DNA of 64,000 bases. It comes from Candidatus Falkowbacteria bacterium. GTDB lineage: Bacteria; Patescibacteriota; Patescibacteriia; Patescibacteriales; Patescibacteriaceae. Below are positions 45,404 to 54,230 of this stretch, piece by piece. Position 1 is the stretch's first letter. Every line of letters starts with the position of its first letter. The DNA lies in the NCBI GenBank assembly GCA_016699775.1, contig CP065010.1:248001-312000 (forward strand), read 5' to 3'. The position numbers and the translations under genes were made by a program. The notes below the pieces were generated by a model. The model saw nothing but the letters and a program-made list of their open reading frames with translations, did not search any database and was not told the origin of the DNA.

Positions 45404-48049
45404 ATGCCTGAATTACCAAAAGCCTATAATCCAGCAAATTATGAAGACTCTATAAATCGTCTCTGGCAAGAGTCTGGTTTTTTTAATCCAGATAATTTGG
45501 ACCTGCCTGAAAATGCGCCTGCCTATACAATAATTTTACCGCCACCAAATGTAACTGATCGATTACACCTTGGACATGCTTCAATGTTGGCGATTCAAGA
45601 CTTATTAATTCGTTTTCACCGAATGCAGGGTTTTCGTACTTTATGGGTGCCGGGAACAGATCATGCAGCCATTGCCACCCAAACTGTGGTGGAACGAAAA
45701 ATTTATAAAGAAGAAGGAAAAACTCGTCATGACCTTGGTCGCGAAGAATTTCTTAAACGAGTGAAAGCCTTTGCCCTGGAAAACCAAAGCACGATTATAA
45801 ATCAGATTAAATCTTTTGGGGCTTCACTTGATTGGTCACGTTTAGCATTTACGCTTGATGAAGAGCGTCAAACTGCTGTTCGTCAGATGTTTGTTGATAT
45901 GTATGAGGCAGGCGCAATCTATCGTGGTGAGCGTATTGTTAATTGGTGCCCACATTGTCAATCAACTTTGGCTGATGATGAAGTTGAATATAAGACTGAA
46001 AAGACAGTATTATATACTTTTAAATATTGGCCTGACTTTCCGATAGCAATCTCATCTACTCGTCCGGAAACAAAATTAGGCGATACAGCCGTGGCAGTTA
46101 ATCCAAGCGATGATCGCTATAAGCAATATATTGGCCAAGAATTTTCTGGCGATTTTTGTGGTCAGGCTCTTACTATAAAAATTATTGCGGATCGAGAAGT
46201 TGATATGAGTTTTGGTACTGGTGCTTTGGGAGTTACTCCGGCTCATTCACATACTGATTGGCGGATGGCAGAGGAAAATAATCTAATGATTATTAAAGTT
46301 ATTGACGAGACTGGAAAAATAAAAAAGGAATTTGGGGATTTTTCTAACCTTTCAGTGATTGAAGCCCGAGAAAAAATTATTACCCATTTACGTGAACAGA
46401 ACCTCATTAGTCAAGAAGAAGAGACTGAACATAATCTTTCTGTTTGTTATCGCTGTGGAACACCAATTGAGCCCTTGCCTTCAAAACAATGGTTTGTAGC
46501 AGTTGGCAAACCATTAGAAAAATTAGGCGGAAAGTCATTAAAAGCCAAAGCTTTGGAAGTTTCCGAGGCCGGAAAAATATCTTTTACCCCTGACCGTTTT
46601 AAAAAGCGTTATGAGGATTGGATGAAAAATTTACGTGATTGGTGTATTAGTCGTCAGATTTGGTTTGGACACTCTATTCCAGTTTGGTATCGAGGTGATG
46701 AAGTATATGTTGGCTTGCAAGCACCAGAGGGAGATGATTGGAAACAGGACACAGATACTCTTGATACCTGGTTTTCTTCTGGTATGTGGACTTTCTCCAC
46801 ATTAGGTTGGGCAACCTCTGCTAAAGCTTCGGCGCGCCAAGGGCATGTTTCTAAAGATGAGAATAAAACAGGCGACTTAGCTAAATTTCATCCAACCGAT
46901 GTCCTTGAAACAGGTTATGAAATTATTACGCTCTGGGTCTCGCGTATGATTATGATGTCATTATTTGCTTTGGATGAGATTCCTTTTAAAAATGTCTATT
47001 TACATGGAATGGTTTTGGATGCTTTGGGAAAAAAAATGAGCAAGAGTAAAGGTAATGGCATTGATCCTCTAGAAGTTAGTCATGAGTATGGGACAGATGC
47101 TGTTCGTTTGGCTTTGTTGGTTGGTAATACGCCTGGGGTTGATGTGCGATTAAGCAAAGAAAAGATTGGTAGCTATAGAAATTTTACAAATAAACTTTGG
47201 AATATCAGTCGGTATATTTTAAGTCAGGAAGTTGAGAGTAATAATAAAAATGAAACCTTGGCTGATCGTTGGATTCAGTCTCGACTACAAAAAACAATTG
47301 AGAAAGTTGGATTAAAGATTAGAAATTTTGAGTTTTCAGAGGCAGGTGAAATCCTGCAATCTTTTACCTTATCCGATTTAGCAGATTGGTATTTGGAAGT
47401 GACAAAATTTAAAAAAGGTAACTCCGCAAATTTACTACCAAAGATTCTTGAAACGCTTCTTAAACTATGGCATCCCTTTATGCCTTTTGTTACGGAAACA
47501 ATTTGGAAAGAAGGTAGTTTTGGAGAATCGTTGTTAATGGTAGCTGAATGGCCCACAGCTGATACTTTTCCCATAAACCAAGAAGCTGAAACAGATTTTG
47601 AAGTAATTCAAAAAGTGATTTCTGCGATTAGAACCTTGCGTAGTGAGAATCGTCTTGAACCAGCAGTTAAATTAAAAACCACAATCTATGCTGGATCTAA
47701 TACTAATCTATTATTAGATTCGGAAAATCTCATATCATCACTTAAAACAGGTGTGGGTGAACTTGTAATTAGAGCCGAAGGAGAAGCTCCGCAGGATGCA
47801 TTATTTGCTGCCCTGGAAGGTATAGAAATATATATTGAAGCACCAATTGATTCGGCTGCCGAAAAAATTCGTTTAGAAAAAGAAATTGAGTATGTGAAAA
47901 ATGGAATTCTATCTATAGAAAAAAAATTATCTAACATTGAATTTAAAGACAAAGCGCCAGCAGAAATTATTGCTAGTGAAGAAAATAAGTTAGTTGAATA
48001 TAAAATAATTTTAAAAAAATTGTCTGATCAACGATTAGTTTTGGATTAG
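45404..48049 (+). CDS. valS: Valyl-tRNA synthetase
   Basis: 881 aa class Ia enzyme. HIGH-type motif RLHLGHAS near residue 53, editing domain with STRPETKLGDTAVAVNP, conserved WCISRQIWFGHSIPVWY and KMSKSKGNGIDPLEV, and a C-terminal coiled-coil tail (EKIRLEKEIEYVKNGILSIEKKLSN) that binds tRNA. Length is typical. Confidence 0.97.
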   Translation: MPELPKAYNPANYEDSINRLWQESGFFNPDNLDLPENAPAYTIILPPPNVTDRLHLGHASMLAIQDLLIRFHRMQGFRTLWVPGTDHAAIATQTVVERKIYKEEGKTRHDLGREEFLKRVKAFALENQSTIINQIKSFGASLDWSRLAFTLDEERQTAVRQMFVDMYEAGAIYRGERIVNWCPHCQSTLADDEVEYKTEKTVLYTFKYWPDFPIAISSTRPETKLGDTAVAVNPSDDRYKQYIGQEFSGDFCGQALTIKIIADREVDMSFGTGALGVTPAHSHTDWRMAEENNLMIIKVIDETGKIKKEFGDFSNLSVIEAREKIITHLREQNLISQEEETEHNLSVCYRCGTPIEPLPSKQWFVAVGKPLEKLGGKSLKAKALEVSEAGKISFTPDRFKKRYEDWMKNLRDWCISRQIWFGHSIPVWYRGDEVYVGLQAPEGDDWKQDTDTLDTWFSSGMWTFSTLGWATSAKASARQGHVSKDENKTGDLAKFHPTDVLETGYEIITLWVSRMIMMSLFALDEIPFKNVYLHGMVLDALGKKMSKSKGNGIDPLEVSHEYGTDAVRLALLVGNTPGVDVRLSKEKIGSYRNFTNKLWNISRYILSQEVESNNKNETLADRWIQSRLQKTIEKVGLKIRNFEFSEAGEILQSFTLSDLADWYLEVTKFKKGNSANLLPKILETLLKLWHPFMPFVTETIWKEGSFGESLLMVAEWPTADTFPINQEAETDFEVIQKVISAIRTLRSENRLEPAVKLKTTIYAGSNTNLLLDSENLISSLKTGVGELVIRAEGEAPQDALFAALEGIEIYIEAPIDSAAEKIRLEKEIEYVKNGILSIEKKLSNIEFKDKAPAEIIASEENKLVEYKIILKKLSDQRLVLD

Positions 48050-48123
48050 TAAAAAATAACGCACATAAAATTTACCTGTTGATAACTTTTTATTTACTTT
48101 TTAACTTACATTACATTTTTTTG

Positions 48124-48153
48124 ATAATTTCTGCAGAAGAAATTATTTTTTTT
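48124..48153 (+). terminator. Terminator of valS
   Basis: ATAATTTCT (48124-48132) and AGAAATTAT (48138-48146), perfect 9-bp stem, then a run of T. Confidence 0.75.
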
Positions 48154-48430
48154 ATTATTAATTATTTTTTTAAAACATAAGTAACAGTATTTTCTTTTTT
48201 TAAATTTTGATTTGATAATATAGATTGTGAATACAAAAAAAAATATGCTTATTTTTCTTTTAATAATAGCCAAAAAAACATTGTTTGCAGTTTTTGAGTA
48301 ATTAATAATATATATAGTTAATTTTAAATAAGATGTAAAAATTTTTTCTCTACGTTTTTGAATTTAGTTAACAGAAGTTTATGCAAAAATATTTTTTTCT
48401 ATAATACTTATTATTTTTTTATAAAAGTTA
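48154..48430. other. Very AT-rich spacer
   Basis: About 280 bp of T- and A-runs with no reading frame or tRNA. One TGTTGATAA (near 48079, just upstream) resembles a DnaA box, but a single site is not evidence for an origin. Confidence 0.4.
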
Positions 48431-48459
48431 TTGTTTAAGGTGTCAATTTGTGGTATAAT
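48431..48459 (+). promoter_or_regulatory. Promoter of the Lys/Ala-rich gene
   Basis: TTGTTT (48431-48436), 17 bp, TATAAT (48454-48459). The start point would be only a few bases before the leader ATG at 48470. Confidence 0.7.
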
Positions 48460-48469
48460 TAATTTAGAA

Positions 48470-48523
48470 ATGAAAAAAAAGAGGCGAGGTTACTCGCACC
48501 AACATTTCTATGAAAGGGGGTGA
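48470..48523 (+). CDS. Possible 17-aa leader peptide
   Basis: A short frame (MKKKRRGYSHQHFYERG) whose last codons and TGA form the ribosome site AAGGGGGTGA of the next gene. It contains a GCGAG/CTCGC hairpin (48484-48497). The layout suggests translational coupling; being nearly leaderless, it may be translated from the very 5' end. Unproven. Confidence 0.4.
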   Translation: MKKKRRGYSHQHFYERG

Positions 48524-48527
48524 CACT

Positions 48528-48659
48528 ATGCCTATCAAGAAAAAGAAAGCTGCAAAGCGACCAGCTCGTAAGGCTGCTCCAAAGCGTAAAGCTGCTCCTA
48601 AAAAGAAAGCTGCTCCAAAGCGCAAGCCTGCAAAGCGTAAAGCTGCAAAGCGTAAATAG
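48528..48659 (+). CDS. 43-aa Lys/Ala/Pro-rich basic protein (histone H1-like tail)
   Basis: MPIKKKKAAKRPARKAAPKR followed by repeated AAPKKK/AAPKRK/AAKRK units; about half the residues are Lys or Arg, none acidic. Such AAKRK-type proteins (histone H1 C-tail, Hc1/HctB-like) bind DNA or RNA without fixed fold. Consensus promoter, an excellent ribosome site and a strong terminator suggest high expression. Nucleoid compaction is a reasonable guess; a ribosome-linked role is also possible. Confidence 0.75.
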   Translation: MPIKKKKAAKRPARKAAPKRKAAPKKKAAPKRKPAKRKAAKRK

Positions 48660-48675
48660 TTTTTAATTTGGAAAC

Positions 48676-48703
48676 AAAAAACCCTCTATTGGAGGGTTTT
48701 TTG
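48676..48703 (+). terminator. Terminator of the Lys/Ala-rich gene
   Basis: AAAAACCCTC and GAGGGTTTTTT around a TATTG loop. Confidence 0.9.
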
Positions 48704-48719
48704 CGTTAGACCTAACTTG

Positions 48720-48960
48720 ACTAAGAGGAATTTCTATGACAAAATGGTGTAAAAAAAGGGGGGGAAGAGGGAGAGTTAAAATGTTGGTTGATCGAGCGAG
48801 GGGGGGGGGGGGGGGGGGAGGAGGGCAAGCGTTATACAAAACTAATAAATATACTGAGGAAATTTGTTGTAAAACGCGGGGGGGGAATCCCCCCGAAAAA
48901 AAAAAAAAAAAGGGGGGAGCCCAAAAAAAATTTAGAGGTTTTTGAGAATATATAAGGTTG
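48720..48960. other. Poly-G/poly-A corrupted stretch, possibly hiding a small gene
   Basis: Long G-runs (about 20 Gs near 48802-48820, also 48758-48764 and 48889-48895) and an A15 run lie among normal-looking bases. A frame from ATG 48736 (MTKWCKK...) can be read but is broken by glycine runs. GC elsewhere is low and such runs are absent from ordinary genes, so I treat this as sequencing or assembly noise over a small unknown gene. Confidence 0.6.
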
Positions 48961-48974
48961 CCTAAAATATCTAT

Positions 48975-49970
48975 TTATGTTCTTGGTTTTTGGCTATGTG
49001 ACCTGGCATCAACTTCATAGCTGGTATTTTGTGCTTCAAAGAAATTAACCAATTCATAGACATCGGTTGCTGAAGCCATCCATTTTGCTGGATTATCAGC
49101 CTTGAAATATGGTTGGAAACCAAGCTCTTCTAAACGACGATCAGCCACATATTGTACATACTGATTAACATAATCAGCATTCAGACCAAGAATACCTTTA
49201 GGGAATAGGTCTTTATTATAAGCAGTTTCCAAATTAACACCTTCAATAATAATATTTTGAATTTCTTGACTAAATTCAGGGGTAATCAAATCAGCATTTT
49301 CTTCCAGAATTGTTAAGATAAGATTAATGCCAAATTTTAAATGTAGACTTTCATCACGCAAAACCCAATCAATCATTGAACCAAAATTTTTCAGTTGGTT
49401 ACGTTGTCTAAAGCTTAAGGCCACCATAAAGCCACTATAAAACCAAATTCCTTCCATTACAATATTAAAAGCGACCAGGTTTCGGATAAAATCTTTTTTT
49501 CCAGCTGGACTTTCAATATCAAGATGTTCATCCGTCATTCGAGTCAAGTAATTTGTAATATAATTTTCTTTTGCGATCATTGACGGTACTTCAAGGTGAA
49601 GATTAAAGATCTTTTCTCGGTCAACCGGGAAAGTTTCTAAAACATATTCAAATGCTAAGCAATGGTTTGCTTCCTCCCACATTTGTTTGGCGATATATAG
49701 GTGTGTTTCTGGAGCACGAAGATAGGGATAAACGCCTAAAGCCAGAGATCGATTAACAATTAATTCCGCTGGGTTAAAGAAGCTCATCAAAAAACTAACG
49801 GCATGCCGTTCGTCTTCAGTCATTTTTTTCCAATCTTCTAGATCTTCGCCTAAAGCGATTTCGTGGGGGAACCAGGTATTGGCCACTGCTTGATTATATA
49901 AATCATAGGCCCAGCGGTAATTAATCGGGTGAAGAACCATGTCTTCGTTCATTGGTTTTCCTAGCAACAT
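48975..49970 (-). CDS. nrdB: Ribonucleotide reductase small subunit, class Ic-like
   Basis: 331-aa ferritin-like R2. Metal ligands can be placed at Glu69 (NPAEL), Glu100 and His103 (WEEANH), Glu173 (VMEGIWFY), Glu207 and His210 (RDESLH). The position of the radical tyrosine, four residues after His103, is Phe107. With Glu rather than Asp as the first ligand, this matches Chlamydia-type class Ic R2, which uses a Mn/Fe centre instead of a tyrosyl radical. It follows nrdA after a 123-bp gap holding AT-rich repeats. Confidence 0.9.
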   Translation of the reverse strand: MLLGKPMNEDMVLHPINYRWAYDLYNQAVANTWFPHEIALGEDLEDWKKMTEDERHAVSFLMSFFNPAELIVNRSLALGVYPYLRAPETHLYIAKQMWEEANHCLAFEYVLETFPVDREKIFNLHLEVPSMIAKENYITNYLTRMTDEHLDIESPAGKKDFIRNLVAFNIVMEGIWFYSGFMVALSFRQRNQLKNFGSMIDWVLRDESLHLKFGINLILTILEENADLITPEFSQEIQNIIIEGVNLETAYNKDLFPKGILGLNADYVNQYVQYVADRRLEELGFQPYFKADNPAKWMASATDVYELVNFFEAQNTSYEVDARSHSQKPRT

Positions 49971-49979
49971 AGAAATAGA

Positions 49980-50090
49980 ATTAGTTATAAAGTTCTTAAA
50001 GTTATAAAGTTAAAAAGTTAAAGAGGTTCATGAGGTATGAAGTTCATAACAATATACTTTATGAACCTTATAACTTTATAAACCATTTTA
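49980..50090. repeat. AT-rich inverted/direct repeat between nrdA and nrdB
   Basis: Several TTATAAAGTT/AAAGTTATAAAG words and their inverse (TTATGAACC, TTATAACTTTATAA) make imperfect hairpin arms. Related to 38.25 and 61.5 kb. It could set the ratio of the two subunits by slowing transcription, but this is a guess. Confidence 0.6.
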
Positions 50091-50093
50091 CTA

Positions 50094-52763
50094 TTATTGG
50101 CAACTATCGCACATCAATCGTTCCATTGGGTCAACCGGACAGGCTTTACCAATTTGGGATTGATTGATTGACGAAGTGGAATTAGACGTGGATTGCTGTG
50201 GTTCGTCGGTCGGAAAGGAAGTTGAATTACTGAGTATTTTTTTATCTGAAATACGTTCATCACTTGGTTCATTATTGGCAACGGTAATTGTTTCTGGAGT
50301 TGTGACAGAGAAATTATTAATTATTGGTATTTCAACTGGTGATTGAAGGGGGATTTGAACAGCGGCTGGTTCATTCGTAGTCATTTGATTAAATAGAGCC
50401 CCAAAACCTCTTTTTCCAATAGTATTTGCTTTATTAACTTTAACCGTGCTTTGCTCAGCGTTATGACGTGGTTTCATGTGTAAATAGTAAGTCGTTTTTA
50501 GTCCTTTCTCCCAAGCAGTTACATAAATTTTCATAATTTCTTCAGTATCACGAGTTTCCAGATACATATTTCGGCTAATAGCTTGATCAACCCATTTTTG
50601 GGCGCGAGCTGCTACTTCTATAAAGGCTTGCGGTGCAATTGAGAATGATGTTTTATAGACTTCTTTTAGATGGTCAGGTACTCCTTCAATAGAAGTTATG
50701 TCACCGTAGTTCCCAAGGATTTGCTCTTTACATTTTTCCCAAAGTCCAATCCGTTTTAGATCTCTTACTAAATTAAAGTTTATTTCTAAATATTTACCGG
50801 ATAATGTATTACGGGAAAACATTTGAGCAAAACGAGGATCAATGCCTGGTGAAGTTCCGGCTACTAAACCGATATTAGCTGTTGGGGCAATAGCCAAGAG
50901 TGTGGCGTTACGCATGCCTTGCTTGACCTTTTCTCGTAGTTTATTCCAATCAAGTTCTAGAGAAAATATGCCTTGCTCAACTGTAATTGTTTCTTGACGG
51001 TTTTCTTCTAATTGTTTAACAGTATCAACTGGTACATAGCCTTTTGACCAACCAGAGCCAGCGAAATTCGCATAGCTACCTTTTTCTTGAGCCAAATTGG
51101 CACTTTCATCAATCGCATGATAGCTGATAAATTCTGATACTCGATCTGCTAATTCAAAGGCTTCTTGACTGCCATATGGCAAGCCAAGTTGTTCAATCAT
51201 ATCCGCAAAGCCCATATAGCCCATACCAAGAGCGCGATTATGCGTATCAAAGTTTTTTGCTTCGGGAATTGGTGGTTGATTTATATCTACTAAATTATCA
51301 AGTTGTCTGATTCCCAAGCGGGTGCTTTCAGCCAGTTTTTTCCAATCAACACGGCCTTCTTTAAGATGTCGTGCCAGGTTAATTGAGAGGAGATTACAGA
51401 CAGAGACATTATCTCGATCTTGAGGCAAGGTAATCTCGGTGCAGAGGTTTGAACAATGAATAATACCGGTGTTATTATTCAGAGCTCGAACATTAATTGT
51501 ATCTTTCCAGGTTAACCAAGGGTGAGAGGTAGTTTGCAGGGAAACAATAATTGCGCGAAATTGTTCATCAGCACGCATTTTCTTAAAGCGTTTTATTTCA
51601 CCTCGCTCAGCCATGGCAATATAATCACTATAGTTTTTACTAAACTCAGCGCCATAGCTTTCAATTAATAACGGAGTGTCTTTTGGATCAAATAAATACC
51701 ACCAATCTCTATTTTTGACTCGTTTCATAAATTCGTCAGAGATATAGACGGCTGTATTGGCAGTTCGGGTGCGACGATATTCATCACCAGCATTTTGTTT
51801 TAGGTCTAAAAATTCACTAAAATCAATGTGCCAGTTCTCCATATAGAAACATAAGGCACCCATTTTTTTCCCAGCACGAGAAATCGCTCGGATAGTTGAG
51901 TCAATAATATGAAGAAAGGGGATTGGTCCGGATGAGAAAGTGTTATTGGTTGAGATGGGAGATCCGCTGGCTCGTAATTTTGTGACTGATAAACCAATTC
52001 CACCTGTTGCCTTGGAAAGACGCATAACATCGGCTACAGTTTTACCAATATGATCTATATCATCTTCCATATCCATTAAATAGCAGTTGGATAGTCTTGG
52101 AATTTTAGTACCAGCAGCAATGTTAGTTGATCCGCCTGGGATATATTCTAAAGCGGACATCTTAGCGTAGAAACGAAGAGCAATTTCGGTTGGATTTTTT
52201 TCTGTTAAGGCAAGCCCCATGGCAATTCGCATCCAAAAATATTGTGGCGTTTCAATTAAATTATGCTCACGATCTCGTAAAAGATAACGTTTTGACATTG
52301 TACCTAGTCCGGTGTAGGTCAAAAGTTCATCTCTATCCAGATCAAGGGCTTGAGATAGTAATTCTAAATCAAAAAGTTCTTTTAACTCTGGGTTTAATAG
52401 TCCAAGTTCAATTCCTGATGTAATATAGTGAATAAAACCTTGTCGGTGAAGGTCTCTAACCTCATCAGGAGTTTCATAATCTCCAAGAATTTTTTTATAA
52501 ACAGTTTTTAAACGTAAGCGAACGGCTACGCGGTCAAATTCTATATCTTCTTGGATGTTTTGAACCGTTGTATTAATGACCGCTTGATCTAGTTCAGTTG
52601 TTGTAATGCCATCATAAAGTGTTAATTGAGTTTCCGAGGCGATTTGGGTAATTTTTGCCGTTGGATTGGTAAGGCCATAACAGGCTTGTTCAATGGCGCG
52701 GTTAATTCGATCCGCATCAAAGGGTTCGCGACTTCCGTCGCGGTGGGTGATTGTTAGACTCAT
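50094..52763 (-). CDS. nrdA: Ribonucleotide reductase large subunit, class I
   Basis: 889 aa from ATG 52763. N-terminal ATP cone (MSLTITHRDGSREPFDADRI), first redox Cys in RLSNCYLMD, active-site SNLCTEI with the thiyl Cys and Glu, second Cys in VSVCNLLSINLARHL, the Tyr-pair region near the C-terminus and a terminal MCDSCQ that passes electrons from thioredoxin. A Ser/Pro/Thr-rich linker of about 110 residues precedes the tail. Transcribed with nrdB from an NrdR-controlled promoter. Confidence 0.95.
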   Translation of the reverse strand: MSLTITHRDGSREPFDADRINRAIEQACYGLTNPTAKITQIASETQLTLYDGITTTELDQAVINTTVQNIQEDIEFDRVAVRLRLKTVYKKILGDYETPDEVRDLHRQGFIHYITSGIELGLLNPELKELFDLELLSQALDLDRDELLTYTGLGTMSKRYLLRDREHNLIETPQYFWMRIAMGLALTEKNPTEIALRFYAKMSALEYIPGGSTNIAAGTKIPRLSNCYLMDMEDDIDHIGKTVADVMRLSKATGGIGLSVTKLRASGSPISTNNTFSSGPIPFLHIIDSTIRAISRAGKKMGALCFYMENWHIDFSEFLDLKQNAGDEYRRTRTANTAVYISDEFMKRVKNRDWWYLFDPKDTPLLIESYGAEFSKNYSDYIAMAERGEIKRFKKMRADEQFRAIIVSLQTTSHPWLTWKDTINVRALNNNTGIIHCSNLCTEITLPQDRDNVSVCNLLSINLARHLKEGRVDWKKLAESTRLGIRQLDNLVDINQPPIPEAKNFDTHNRALGMGYMGFADMIEQLGLPYGSQEAFELADRVSEFISYHAIDESANLAQEKGSYANFAGSGWSKGYVPVDTVKQLEENRQETITVEQGIFSLELDWNKLREKVKQGMRNATLLAIAPTANIGLVAGTSPGIDPRFAQMFSRNTLSGKYLEINFNLVRDLKRIGLWEKCKEQILGNYGDITSIEGVPDHLKEVYKTSFSIAPQAFIEVAARAQKWVDQAISRNMYLETRDTEEIMKIYVTAWEKGLKTTYYLHMKPRHNAEQSTVKVNKANTIGKRGFGALFNQMTTNEPAAVQIPLQSPVEIPIINNFSVTTPETITVANNEPSDERISDKKILSNSTSFPTDEPQQSTSNSTSSINQSQIGKACPVDPMERLMCDSCQ

Positions 52764-52782
52764 AAGCAAAGGGATTAGGCGA

Positions 52783-52830
52783 CCTCAACATATTGTGTCG
52801 CAGTGTTCTCTAGTATACTATATATAGTAT
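52783..52830 (-). promoter_or_regulatory. Tandem NrdR boxes
   Basis: Read on the minus strand: ATACTATATATAGTAT (52815-52830), 14 of 16 matches to the consensus ACACTATATATAGTGT, and ACACAATATGTTGAGG (52783-52798), 13 of 16 counting W positions. Their centres are 32 bp apart, three helix turns, as in known nrd operons. NrdR represses nrd genes when dATP/ATP is high. nrdR itself is not in the window. Confidence 0.88.
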
Positions 52831-52840
52831 ACCCAAACAA
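52812..52840 (-). promoter_or_regulatory. Promoter of nrdAB
   Basis: Minus strand TTGTTT (52840-52835), 17 bp, TATACT (52817-52812). The distal NrdR box covers the spacer and part of the -10, and the proximal box lies just after the start point, so repressor binding would block initiation. A TTATACACA (52880-52888) nearby resembles a DnaA box. Confidence 0.75.
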
Positions 52841-52911
52841 GAACCGGAAATTTCCGCTGAGTTTAGAAAAAAAATTAACTTATACACAGCTGGCAATTTT
52901 TAAGTTTTAGC

Positions 52912-52940
52912 TAGACATTTTTTAGTTCAAAGTTTATACT
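52912..52940 (+). promoter_or_regulatory. Promoter of tyrS
   Basis: TAGACA (52912-52917), 17 bp, TATACT (52935-52940), 80 bp before tyrS. A further TTGACA lies at 52976. No T-box motif is present in the short leader. Confidence 0.5.
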
Positions 52941-53019
52941 TAATTTGACTGAAAAATCACTTGTTTAGACAAGAGTTGACAAAATTACCGAATAAATTTA
53001 ATTGTTAGTTTTAGATTGT

Positions 53020-54225
53020 ATGACTTTAGACTCAAAATTAATTGAAGAATTTTTAAACCGTGGCGTTGAGCGCATTTATCCAAGTCGTGAGGCTTTGGAA
53101 AAAGCGTTGCGTTCTGGTAAACAACTTACTTTTTATGGTGGCTTTGATGCCTCAGCTTCTTCGTTGCATATTGGGAACGCTATTCAGTTAGCAAAGTTAG
53201 CCCAACTTCAAGCTTTGGGACATAAAATTATATTTTTAATTGGTGACTTTACAGGAATGATTGGTGACCCAACGGAAAAAAAGTCTGCACGGCAACAACT
53301 TGATCGTCTGACTGTCACAGCCAATGCAAAAGTGTATAAGAAGCAAGCTGCTGCTTGGTTATCGTTTAGTGGCCGTAACACTGCCGTGGTGACTGCTAAT
53401 AGTAAGATCTATGATAAGATGTCGGTCGAAGCTTTTATTCGCCTAGCGGCTAATTTCACGGTTCAGCAGATGATGGTGCGTGATATGTTTCAAGAAAGAT
53501 TAAAGGAAGAGAAACCAATTTATTTACATGAGTTTTTGTATCCTTTGGTTCAAGGTTATGACAGTGTGGCTCTTGAAGTTGATGGTGAGGTTGGTGGAAA
53601 TGACCAGACCTTTAACATGTTGGCAGGGCGTGACTTAATGAAGTCTATACAAGGCAAAGAAAAATTTGTTGTTACTAATAAATTACTCGTTGATGCTCAA
53701 GGTAAAAAAATGGGTAAGACTGAAGGAAATGTAGTTAATCTTGATGCTAGTCCAGAAGATATGTATGGGAAAATAATGACCTGGCCAGATGGTGTTTTGT
53801 CGTCAGCTTTTGAACTATGTACAAAGTTAAGCTGGGAGGAAGTTAAAGAGATTCAAAAACGGCTAGAAAATACTAGCCTTAATCCACGTGATTTTAAGAT
53901 GCGTTTGGCAAGAGAAATAACCAGTATTTATCATGGGAAGAAAAAAGCTATCATAGCAGAAGCTGCTTTTGTGAAAATGTTTCAAAAAGGTGAGACACCA
54001 GAAGAAATGCCAATAATTATTGTAAAGGCAAGTAATATTGTTGAGATTCTTATAGAAACAAAATTATCATCTTCAAAAGGTGATGCCAGACGTTTAATTG
54101 AACAAGGGGGGATTAAAGTAAATGGTGACGTTATAAAAGATGCAAATTATACTGTGTCTGTTAATAAGGAAGGAACAGTAATTCAAAAAGGTAAAAGAGA
54201 ATTTAGAAAAATTATTAAGAGCTAA
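53020..54225 (+). CDS. tyrS: Tyrosyl-tRNA synthetase
   Basis: 401 aa from ATG 53020. Tyr-binding YGGFDASASSLHIGNAI (HIGH motif as HIGN), IGDFTGMIGDPT, the KMSKS loop as KKMGKTEGN, and a C-terminal S4 RNA-binding domain (SSSKGDARRLIEQGGIKVNGDVI). The KMGKT form is typical of the TyrZ-like/CPR group. Confidence 0.95.
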   Translation: MTLDSKLIEEFLNRGVERIYPSREALEKALRSGKQLTFYGGFDASASSLHIGNAIQLAKLAQLQALGHKIIFLIGDFTGMIGDPTEKKSARQQLDRLTVTANAKVYKKQAAAWLSFSGRNTAVVTANSKIYDKMSVEAFIRLAANFTVQQMMVRDMFQERLKEEKPIYLHEFLYPLVQGYDSVALEVDGEVGGNDQTFNMLAGRDLMKSIQGKEKFVVTNKLLVDAQGKKMGKTEGNVVNLDASPEDMYGKIMTWPDGVLSSAFELCTKLSWEEVKEIQKRLENTSLNPRDFKMRLAREITSIYHGKKKAIIAEAAFVKMFQKGETPEEMPIIIVKASNIVEILIETKLSSSKGDARRLIEQGGIKVNGDVIKDANYTVSVNKEGTVIQKGKREFRKIIKS

Positions 54226-54230
54226 GACGA

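Noticed and set aside
48050..48470. Possible replication origin
   Set aside because: It is AT-rich, but only one DnaA-box-like word is seen and no dnaA or dnaN is nearby.
52880..52888. DnaA box near nrdA as a regulator site
   Set aside because: TTATACACA is one mismatch off and single; reported only as a note with the promoter.
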